A DNA stretch of 5,483 bases, taken from Spirochaetota bacterium. Lineage in GTDB: Bacteria > Spirochaetota > Spirochaetia > Treponematales > Treponemataceae. A program made the translations under genes and the position numbers. Shown in pieces: positions 1-4,341 of this stretch; positions within the stretch are counted from its first letter, which is position 1; each line of letters begins with the position of its first letter. The notes under the pieces are model-generated. The model saw only the letters and a list, made by a program, of their open reading frames with translations, was not told the DNA's origin and ran no database searches. The stretch lies in the NCBI GenBank assembly GCA_029571425.1, contig JAKPSR010000391.1, positions 1 through 5,483 of the forward strand, written 5' to 3'.

Positions 1-858
1 CAGGCAAGTCTCCAATATAAAGTCGTCAAGGCCTCATACAGATCCGCAATCGATACTGTATCCGAAGTTATGGCGATTACGACCCCCGGCGAAGGTCTTG
101 TAATGGACTGGACGGCAAACACGACTACCAGTGCAGTTACGGGTTTAACGGGCAACACGACATATTACTTTGCCGTGCACGTCAAAGACGCCGCAGGGAA
201 TACGAGTCTGTATAATCCGCAATCCGTTACCACATTGGTAGCAGTACCTTCACCCATCACTCAATACAGATTTGAAAATAACGGGAATGATAGCATCGGA
301 AGTAAAAATTTAATCTGGATGGGTACGGCATCATACTCCACGACAAAAAAAGAAGGCGACTACTCGGTCAATCTGAATGGAAGCACAAATTATCTGCACA
401 ACGACAGCACGTCCATAAGTGTCCCTTCCGGCATGACGGTAACCGCATGGGTATATGCCTCCACTGCCGCCGATTGCCCCGCAGCTATAACGGTATACAA
501 TGGCGCGTACCGTTATAGCTTTGGTCTCGCCAACCCAGTCGGGACCGGCGCTGATCTTGGCATATTTGATGACATTACCAATACGGTATGTGACGTAGAT
601 ATCACTAGCGGTACCTGGTATCACATAGCCTTCACCGTCGATACTAGCAAGAACGTATTGATGTATGTAAATGGCAGCGCGATCCCTGACACTGATAGCT
701 CGCCAAACGTAGTCAATGCATACATATCGACTATTACAAGAGTTGATATTGGAACAGATGGGGGAATGTATAATTGGGCTGGTTATATTGACGACGTCCG
801 CATTTACAACAGCGTGCTGAGCGCCGCGCAAGTGGCGACGCTGTACGCTTCATATTGA
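1..858 (+). CDS. Fibronectin-III-like/LamG domain surface protein, 5' end missing
   Basis: The frame is open from the first base of the window to TGA at 856-858, giving 285 residues of a longer protein; the ATG at 70 is internal, because the preceding codons already read as a fibronectin-III-like strand (QASLQYKVV). Residues about 1-79 form the module, with the typical ending TGLTGNTTYYFAVHVKDAAG. After a short linker, residues about 86-284 look like a LamG/concanavalin-A jelly-roll: start ITQYRFENN, middle VTAWVYA and WYHIAFTVD, MYVNG, and the hallmark C-terminal YIDDVRIYNSVLSAAQV. Such domains usually bind glycans or proteins at the cell surface; substrate and any N-terminal catalytic part are unseen. 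The signal peptide would lie upstream of the window. Base composition differs from its neighbours (25 of 60 G+C in 241-300, against 40 of 60 in 4441-4500), which may mean acquisition by transfer. It ends at a shared terminator. Confidence 0.85.
   Translation, partial: QASLQYKVVKASYRSAIDTVSEVMAITTPGEGLVMDWTANTTTSAVTGLTGNTTYYFAVHVKDAAGNTSLYNPQSVTTLVAVPSPITQYRFENNGNDSIGSKNLIWMGTASYSTTKKEGDYSVNLNGSTNYLHNDSTSISVPSGMTVTAWVYASTAADCPAAITVYNGAYRYSFGLANPVGTGADLGIFDDITNTVCDVDITSGTWYHIAFTVDTSKNVLMYVNGSAIPDTDSSPNVVNAYISTITRVDIGTDGGMYNWAGYIDDVRIYNSVLSAAQVATLYASY
483..520. repeat. Perfect 13-bp inverted repeat with 12-nt spacer inside the LamG gene
   Basis: The left arm AGCTATAACGGTA (483-495) is exactly the reverse complement of the right arm TACCGTTATAGCT (508-520); the spacer is 496-507. 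It lies within the codons for residues about 161-174 of the partial protein. An arm of this length is unlikely by chance in a few kilobases, but its role is unknown: it could be an mRNA hairpin, a protein-binding palindrome or a recombination site. Confidence 0.8.
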
Positions 859-879
859 CAGCAGATTGATATCCGAAAA

Positions 880-914
880 AAAAGAGGGCAGCCCGCAAGC
901 GGTTGCCCTCTTTT
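880..914. terminator. Bidirectional intrinsic terminator between convergent genes
   Basis: AAAAGAGGGCA (880-890) pairs with TGCCCTCTTTT (904-914), extended inward by a G-U and two G-C pairs (891-893 with 901-903), leaving a 7-nt loop. The run of A from 876 to 883 becomes a U tract for leftward transcripts, and the T run at 911-914 serves rightward ones. It therefore ends both the LamG gene (stop at 858) and the convergent gene 940-1326. Confidence 0.92.
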
Positions 915-939
915 CATCTCCGGAACGCCGGCGACGCCG

Positions 940-1326
940 TTACTTCGAGAACACGACGGAACGGGTAAGCTCGGCGGATCGCTCGGCGTACTTAATCACG
1001 TCGGGCGAGAGCATCTTGTAGCTTCGATACCCCTTCTCCACCTGGAAGCGTTTGATGCGGTCGCGAACGACGATGAAGGCGTCTCCTTCGTCGAAGCGGC
1101 CGTTCTTTATCGTGTAGACGACGATCAGGTTATGGGTAAGCGGGCTGTACGTGAGATCAAGGGTAATGCGCTTATCCTCGAGTTGCTCGTGGAAGGTTTG
1201 TACTTCCCGATCTTCCGTCGCGTCATGGGCGGCTAGAGCGGCCGCGGCCGCGTCCGTAGCTTCCTCGGCCATGACGGGGAACGCTATCGCCGCGATCGCC
1301 ACCATACTGAGCAATATCCGTTTCAT
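940..1326 (-). CDS. Small secreted hypothetical protein
   Basis: This is a 128-residue protein that I do not recognise. The start (ATG, complement of 1324-1326) is fixed by a perfect AGGAGG (complement of 1334-1339) seven bases upstream. Residues 1-20 are a clear signal peptide (MKR, hydrophobic core, FPVMA then EE), with no lipobox cysteine, so export to the periplasm is expected. An Ala-rich stretch (about 25-34) precedes a charged mature domain with alternating hydrophobic positions (ITLDLTYSPLTHNLIVVYTI), suggestive of beta strands, then a basic RDRIKRFQVEKGYRSYK segment and a helical tail ending in SVVFSK. The mature domain has no cysteine. It has its own promoter and terminator, so it is monocistronic. 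It could be a small periplasmic binding or envelope-stress protein, but nothing in the sequence decides this. Confidence 0.85.
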   Translation of the reverse strand: MKRILLSMVAIAAIAFPVMAEEATDAAAAALAAHDATEDREVQTFHEQLEDKRITLDLTYSPLTHNLIVVYTIKNGRFDEGDAFIVVRDRIKRFQVEKGYRSYKMLSPDVIKYAERSAELTRSVVFSK

Positions 1327-1356
1327 AGGTAATCCTCCTATACAAGTCCTATATTA

Positions 1357-1385
1357 GATATAGATGATTTGGAGTTATTTTTCAA
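1357..1385 (-). promoter_or_regulatory. Sigma70-type promoter of the 940-1326 gene
   Basis: Read on the minus strand, TTGAAA (complement of 1380-1385) and TATATC (complement of 1357-1362) are separated by exactly 17 bases. The expected transcript start is about 25 bases before the ATG, leaving room for the strong AGGAGG ribosome-binding site. Confidence 0.55.
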
Positions 1386-1434
1386 GGAAAAACGAGAATT
1401 ACGATTAAACCGATAGTCCCTTCCAAGGTTTTTC

Positions 1435-1463
1435 TTGACGCAAGAATGAAGCGACCCTAGACT
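1435..1463 (+). promoter_or_regulatory. Sigma70-type promoter of the beta-barrel-like gene
   Basis: TTGACG (1435-1440) is followed after 17 bases by TAGACT (1458-1463). The expected start is near 1470, about 34 bases before the ATG at 1504. It is back-to-back with the leftward promoter at 1357-1385, so the two genes diverge without overlapping promoter elements. Confidence 0.55.
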
Positions 1464-1472
1464 GTAGGCGGA

Positions 1473-1487
1473 TGTTACTTTGTAACA
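1473..1487 (+). promoter_or_regulatory. Perfect stem-loop at the predicted 5' end of the mRNA
   Basis: TGTTAC (1473-1478), loop TTT, GTAACA (1482-1487). With the predicted transcript start near 1470 the stem begins at about the fourth nucleotide of the message and ends seven bases before the GGGAG ribosome-binding site. A 5'-terminal stem may stabilise the mRNA, or the palindrome may be an operator; this is inference. Confidence 0.45.
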
Positions 1488-1503
1488 AGCTTTGGGAGAA
1501 ACC

Positions 1504-2130
1504 ATGACGAAGAAAAACGCCATCGCACTCCTTCTCCTTTTCTGCCTGGGCTTCCTCTGGGCTGAAACCCACCTATCAATCAGCTCAGGGCTATCCCTTT
1601 CGTATGCGAGCGTCGGCATGGATCCGCTCGATGGGTCGATGGAGATGGTATCGTTCTCGCCCGCGATCGGCTTGGATGGGGTGGCGACCATCGGCGACCG
1701 TGCCTTCGCCGTCTTCGCTGGCGTCGAGGTCGCCTATCCGTTCGTCCTCGAAACAAAGAACAATTACGGCACGTCGTCTACGTTCCTCGATTTTTCGTAT
1801 ACCCTCTCGTCCGAGCTTGGGCTCGGGCTGCTCTTGTTTCGAAAGTCGCGCTTCACGCTTTTCCTCGGCGCAGGCGTCGCCAACCTATTCGTGAACTACA
1901 CGGACGAGGACGATGGCCTCGCGTATTCCGCGTTCGGGGCGGCGGTCGCCGCGCAGGCCCGCTTCCGCCTCGCGCCGTCGATCGGGCTTTTCGCCGGAAT
2001 CAACTTTGCGTATTACCCCACGGCGTTCTTCTTCACCTCGACGGACGAGACGGGCTCGAGCGACGCGACCGATCTCTTCGAGTACGCGACGGGGGCTTCG
2101 GCCCGCCTAGGTATAGATCTTTCCCTCTAG
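1504..2130 (+). CDS. Secreted outer-membrane beta-barrel-like protein
   Basis: 208 residues from ATG 1504. The in-frame TTG at 1492 is rejected because the Shine-Dalgarno GGGAG (1494-1498) lies inside that extension, five bases before ATG 1504, and because MTKKNAIALLLLFCLGFLWA then makes an ideal signal peptide, cut before ETHLS. The cysteine in the hydrophobic core is not a lipobox (LLFC). The mature part consists of alternating hydrophobic and polar strands rich in Gly, Ser, Phe and Tyr (LSLSYASVGM, FAVFAGVEVAYPF, FLDFSYTLSSELGLGLLLF, FTLFLGAGVANLFVNY, IGLFAGINFAYYPTAFFF, ASARLGIDLSL), separated by acidic, loop-like DEDDG and Thr/Ser/Asp-rich stretches. This fits a small outer-membrane barrel of about eight strands. 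The last residue is Leu rather than the classical Phe. Family and cargo are unknown; a porin-like or structural role is a guess. Confidence 0.8.
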   Translation: MTKKNAIALLLLFCLGFLWAETHLSISSGLSLSYASVGMDPLDGSMEMVSFSPAIGLDGVATIGDRAFAVFAGVEVAYPFVLETKNNYGTSSTFLDFSYTLSSELGLGLLLFRKSRFTLFLGAGVANLFVNYTDEDDGLAYSAFGAAVAAQARFRLAPSIGLFAGINFAYYPTAFFFTSTDETGSSDATDLFEYATGASARLGIDLSL

Positions 2131-2160
2131 CCGTTACCGTTTGTTTCGTCGACACATCAC

Positions 2161-2937
2161 CTAGTGAGTTAGCCGAGGGGCAAGCTCGCGAAAGAGCCGC
2201 GCCCAGGTAACCCAATCGTGCTTTCCCGCGCCGGCGAGTACCCGGTCCGCCGGAAGCTCGCGCGCGAGCCAATCGCAGTCCGCGCGGAATTTATCCCGAT
2301 CGCCGTACGCGAGGTACACGCGGGGGCGAGAGCCGGAACCGCAATTGCCCTGAAGCCAATGCCACACCTCGCGCACCTTCCGATCCTGTTCGGACGCGCC
2401 CTTGCCCGGGACGTAGGCCCATCCCGCGAGCCCGCCCGCTCGGGCGAATTCCCGATCGAGGTCCCCGTTTCCGAGAAAGGGGGCGAGCAGGACGATGGAC
2501 TCGATTCCCTCCGGGTACAACTCGGCGAAGGCCAGGCTTCCGAAGCCGCCCAAGGAAGTCCCGACGAAGAGGAAACGCCGGTATCCCGCCGCCCGCGCGG
2601 GCTCGATCACCTCGACCTTTAGGCGTAGCACGACGCTCTGGTCGCGGTAGTATCGGTAATTCGCGCCGACGGCGACGCAATCCGCGCGGAGGATCTCGTG
2701 AACCGCGTCCACGAACCCGGCGCGCGCGAAGGCCTCGGGTTTGTCGCCTATGCCGGGCAAAAGGACGACGAGACAATCCTGCCGGCTTCCAGCCTCAAGT
2801 GGATAGGAGATGGCGCGCATCCGGCGCACGGGCTCGGAGACGACGCCACCGGTCGACGAGGACGAGGCGCAGGAAACAAAGGAAGCGAATGCCACGATTA
2901 GGGAGACGTATCGAGTCGAGAGGGCGCGTTGTTTCAT
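2161..2937 (-). CDS. Alpha/beta-hydrolase-fold lipoprotein
   Basis: 258 residues. The N-terminus (MKQRALSTRY, hydrophobic segment, FVSC at 20-23, then ASSSS) is a lipoprotein signal with Cys23 as the lipidated residue, so the enzyme should be membrane-anchored outside the cytoplasm. The fold follows the alpha/beta-hydrolase order: strand LVVLLPGIGD (56-65, likely oxyanion loop), nucleophile elbow GTSLGG with Ser128, acidic residue in YGDRDKF (Asp213 or Asp215), and His240 in GKHDW. The predicted triad is Ser128-Asp-His240. Substrate is unknown; an esterase, lipase or thioesterase activity would fit the fold. Upstream, a TATACT box lies only seven bases before the ATG and no spaced Shine-Dalgarno is present. 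The gene is convergent with the beta-barrel gene, 30 bp away, and I see no clear terminator in 2131-2160. The other-frame open frames over this locus are by-products of high GC. Confidence 0.87.
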   Translation of the reverse strand: MKQRALSTRYVSLIVAFASFVSCASSSSTGGVVSEPVRRMRAISYPLEAGSRQDCLVVLLPGIGDKPEAFARAGFVDAVHEILRADCVAVGANYRYYRDQSVVLRLKVEVIEPARAAGYRRFLFVGTSLGGFGSLAFAELYPEGIESIVLLAPFLGNGDLDREFARAGGLAGWAYVPGKGASEQDRKVREVWHWLQGNCGSGSRPRVYLAYGDRDKFRADCDWLARELPADRVLAGAGKHDWVTWARLFRELAPRLTH

Positions 2938-2944
2938 GCCTTTA

Positions 2945-2950
2945 AGTATA
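2945..2950 (-). promoter_or_regulatory. -10 box of the hydrolase gene, placed for a leaderless mRNA
   Basis: TATACT (complement of 2945-2950, five of six matches to TATAAT) is followed by seven bases and then ATG (complement of 2935-2937). The expected start falls at about 2938, so the message would begin at, or one base before, the start codon. The -35 region would fall in the tmRNA terminator and is poor, so the promoter is uncertain. Confidence 0.5.
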
Positions 2951-2965
2951 GGCGATACCGAACGA

Positions 2966-2991
2966 AAAAGCCGCCTGGTTGGGCGGCTTTT
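2966..2991 (-). terminator. Intrinsic terminator of ssrA
   Basis: A 10-bp stem, 2966-2975 with 2982-2991 (core GCCGCC/GGCGGC), encloses a six-base loop. On the minus strand it follows the tmRNA 3' end by about 8 bases and is followed by five T (complement of the A run 2965-2969). It is nearly symmetrical and could also stop rightward transcripts. Confidence 0.92.
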
Positions 2992-2998
2992 CCTTTTT

Positions 2999-3347
2999 TG
3001 GAGATGGGGGGAGTCGAACCCCCGTCCTATGGCGCGAAGCAGGGGCGTCTACAGGTTTAGCGGCGCGAGGTGGTTGTCGGGACCCGGTGGCAGCACCGCA
3101 AGCGTCGGATCCGTATCCTGGTTAGTGTCCCTTCAGTCGTTCAGGCCCAACTGTCAGCAAGCCCCGATTGGCGTCGGAAGCTCGGGCGCTTCGGAGCAGC
3201 AGCGCCCGGTTTCCGCGCTCCGTCGCTTACGCGGCGAGAGCGAAACTGTCGGTGTTATCGGCAGTTATAAGTTTTGCCCGTTCGGAGGACGGGCGACCTC
3301 ACCTGCGGCCCAAGCCCCAACATCACAGTCGAAACCGGTGCATCCCC
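2999..3347 (-). ncRNA. ssrA: tmRNA (transfer-messenger RNA)
   Basis: tmRNA rescues ribosomes stalled on mRNA lacking a stop codon and tags the nascent protein for proteolysis. The 5' end GGGGATG (3347-3341) pairs with the 3' end CATCTCC (3006-3000), including the G3-U70 wobble that alanyl-tRNA synthetase recognises, with A at 2999 as discriminator; CCA is not encoded and must be added. The T arm has a five-pair stem (3007-3011 with 3019-3023) and loop TTCGACT. The 5' domain holds the conserved GGTTTCGAC. The long helix H2 joins CAGGT (3305-3301) to ACCTG (3056-3052) and GGGGC to GCCCC. PK1 is an H-type pseudoknot: GAGG (3300-3297) with CCTC (3288-3285), and GCCCGT (3294-3289) with ACGGGC (3281-3276). 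The tag frame follows. Length about 349 nt is normal for one-piece tmRNA. Flanked by its own promoter and terminator. Open frames crossing it are not genes. Confidence 0.97.
3227..3262 (-). other. tmRNA tag reading frame (proteolysis tag ADNTDSFALAA)
   Basis: Starting at resume codon GCC (3262-3260), the frame reads Ala-Asp-Asn-Thr-Asp-Ser-Phe-Ala-Leu-Ala-Ala and stops at TAA (3229-3227). The alanine carried by tmRNA precedes it, so the added peptide is A-ADNTDSFALAA. The LAA end is the usual recognition signal for ClpXP-type proteases. The resume codon lies 13 bases downstream of PK1, with the A-rich run CAAAACTTATAACT between, as in other tmRNAs. Confidence 0.9.
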
Positions 3348-3354
3348 GATGAAC

Positions 3355-3369
3355 CGCGCCACTGGCGCG
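3355..3369 (-). other. Hairpin in the predicted pre-tmRNA leader
   Basis: CGCGCC (3355-3360), three-base loop, GGCGCG (3364-3369). It lies between the predicted transcript start (about 3378) and the mature 5' end (3347), eight bases from the RNase P cleavage site. It is probably part of the removed leader; a role in processing is inference. Confidence 0.45.
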
Positions 3370-3384
3370 ATCCTTCGCATTGCT

Positions 3385-3413
3385 AAACTACGGATAACGG
3401 AGCTCGGTGTCAA
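3385..3413 (-). promoter_or_regulatory. Promoter of ssrA
   Basis: Minus-strand TTGACA (complement of 3408-3413, a perfect -35) is followed after 17 bases by TAGTTT (complement of 3385-3390, a weak -10). It predicts a start near 3378 and a leader of about 31 bases removed by RNase P at 3347. Confidence 0.7.
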
Positions 3414-3442
3414 GGGTCGGCGACGCGACGCCGATAGGTAAA

Positions 3443-3461
3443 GGGAACGAATTCCCGGAGG
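3443..3461 (+). promoter_or_regulatory. Hairpin abutting the rlpA ribosome-binding site
   Basis: GGGAA (3443-3447), loop CGAA, TTCCC (3452-3456) is followed directly by the Shine-Dalgarno GGAGG (3457-3461), four bases before ATG 3466. The hairpin leaves GGAGG exposed, so it may act as a spacer or a protein-binding switch. I see no convincing rlpA promoter in the 118-bp gap 3348-3465, which also holds the leftward ssrA promoter. Confidence 0.4.
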
Positions 3462-3465
3462 AACC

Positions 3466-4245
3466 ATGAACCGAACCGATATCCGCCGCGCGGCGTTTTT
3501 CCCCGCGAAAGCCTGCGCCGCAGCCCTCGTCCTCGCCCTTTTCGCCCTTCCCCTCGCCGCGGAAAGCGAGATCGTCAAGCTCGAGGCGACCGCCTCGTTC
3601 TACGCCGAGGCCTTCCACGGCCGCCCTACCGCCTCGGGCGAAGTATTCGACATGAACGCGCTGACCGCAGCCCATCGAACCCTTCCCTTCGGGACCGTCC
3701 TCGAGGTGACCAACCTCGCCAACGGCAAGAAGACCATCGTCCGGGTCAACGACCGAGGCCCCTTCGTCGAGGGACGCGAGCTCGACGTCTCGAAGGCCGC
3801 CGCCTACGAACTCGGGATGATTACGACCGGCACGGCGCGGGTGTCGATCAGAAAACTCTCCGGGATGGACGCCGCCGCGGTCTCGGCCGGTGCGGCCCCG
3901 CAGGGCCAGCCGGCCCTGTCGGACCGGCCGGCAACTGTCGACGCGGCCCCGGCCAGCGTCGAGACCCCGACTCCCGCCGCGAATCTCGCCGTCGCAACCC
4001 CGACCGACGCGTCGGGCCTTCCCGCCCGGTGGCGGATCCAGCTCGCCGCCTTTTCGCGCGAGGATAACGCCAACCGGCTCGTCGTCAAGCTCCGTAAGGA
4101 CGGGTTTAACCCCGCCTTCGAGCGCACGAGCACGGTGATCCGGGTGGTTCTCGCCGGGATTCCCGACGCTGAACTCGGCGCCGTCCGCGGTCGCCTCGAT
4201 TCTTCCGGGTATTCCGACTATCTCGTCCGCAAGGAAAGCCGCTAA
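3466..4245 (+). CDS. rlpA: RlpA-family septal lytic transglycosylase (DPBB + SPOR)
   Basis: 259 residues, ATG 3466 set by GGAGG four bases upstream. Residues 1-32 form a signal peptide (core AAALVLALFALPLAA). Although RlpA is named a lipoprotein, the only cysteine here (Cys17) precedes the hydrophobic core, so the protein should be soluble in the periplasm. Residues about 40-131 are the double-psi beta-barrel domain: ASFYAEAFHGRPTASGEVFDMN, TAAHRTLPFGTVLEVTNLANGK, VNDRGPFVEGRELDVSKAA. Glu59, His70 and Asp96 are spaced 11 and 26 residues apart, as I recall for the catalytic residues of Pseudomonas aeruginosa RlpA (E120, H131, D157), so activity on peptide-free glycan strands is plausible. A Pro/Ala linker (about 134-187) leads to a SPOR domain (189-256: WRIQLAAFSREDNANRLVVKLRKDGF), which binds denuded septal peptidoglycan. 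It points away from ssrA and shares the strand with the helicase, which has its own promoter. Confidence 0.93.
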   Translation: MNRTDIRRAAFFPAKACAAALVLALFALPLAAESEIVKLEATASFYAEAFHGRPTASGEVFDMNALTAAHRTLPFGTVLEVTNLANGKKTIVRVNDRGPFVEGRELDVSKAAAYELGMITTGTARVSIRKLSGMDAAAVSAGAAPQGQPALSDRPATVDAAPASVETPTPAANLAVATPTDASGLPARWRIQLAAFSREDNANRLVVKLRKDGFNPAFERTSTVIRVVLAGIPDAELGAVRGRLDSSGYSDYLVRKESR

Positions 4246-4262
4246 GCCGCCGCCCGGGACCC

Positions 4263-4304
4263 GGCAATCGTTCGCCGCCAGGTCCCCCGCCCCCGGCGAT
4301 TGCC
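4263..4304. repeat. Inverted repeat between rlpA and the helicase gene
   Basis: GGCAATCG (4263-4270) and CGATTGCC (4297-4304) are perfect complements around a C-rich 26-base loop. It starts 17 bases after the rlpA stop. It may be a factor-assisted rlpA terminator, because no T run follows, or an operator just upstream of the helicase -10 box. The rest of the 96-bp gap (4246-4341) shows only that promoter. Confidence 0.45.
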
Positions 4305-4325
4305 TATTCATTCCTTCCCTATTTA

Positions 4326-4334
4326 TGGTATAGT
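4326..4334 (+). promoter_or_regulatory. Extended -10 promoter of the helicase gene, placed for a leaderless mRNA
   Basis: TGG followed by TATAGT (4329-4334) is an extended -10 element with five of six hexamer matches. Seven bases separate it from ATG 4342, so the expected start (about 4341) coincides with the start codon. There is no purine-rich Shine-Dalgarno in the preceding 20 bases, and no good -35 at 17 bases, which extended -10 promoters do not need. Confidence 0.6.
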
Positions 4335-4341
4335 TTTCCAA

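Noticed and set aside
331..831. 166-codon minus-strand open frame opposite the LamG gene
   Set aside because: The plus-strand frame has clear domain signatures; the minus product shows none.
1407..1431. AAACC...GGTTT with a following T run as a terminator or attenuator
   Set aside because: Only five A/T-rich pairs around a 15-base loop, located upstream of the promoter; too weak to call.
1492..1503. TTG at 1492 as start of the beta-barrel gene
   Set aside because: The ribosome-binding site GGGAG lies inside this extension, and ATG 1504 gives the better signal peptide.
2131..2160. Possible terminator between the beta-barrel and hydrolase genes
   Set aside because: The only symmetry is a 4-bp TCAC/GTGA pair with no T run; no supportable terminator.
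2999..3030. ssrA 3' end as an integration (att) site for a mobile element
   Set aside because: The tmRNA end is followed directly by its own terminator and a normal gene; no integrase and no repeated copy of the 3' end occurs in the window.
2810..3352. 180-codon plus-strand open frame across ssrA
   Set aside because: It runs antisense through the tmRNA, its terminator and the start of the hydrolase gene, and its product has no recognisable features.
3907..3935. Inverted repeat GCCGGCC/GGCCGGC in the rlpA linker
   Set aside because: It falls in GC-rich Pro/Ala-type linker codons where such repeats arise readily; no sign of function.
3388..4341. 317-codon minus-strand open frame opposite rlpA
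   Set aside because: It begins at a TTG, has low-complexity Gly/Arg/Asp-rich composition, and covers the ssrA promoter and the well-supported rlpA gene.
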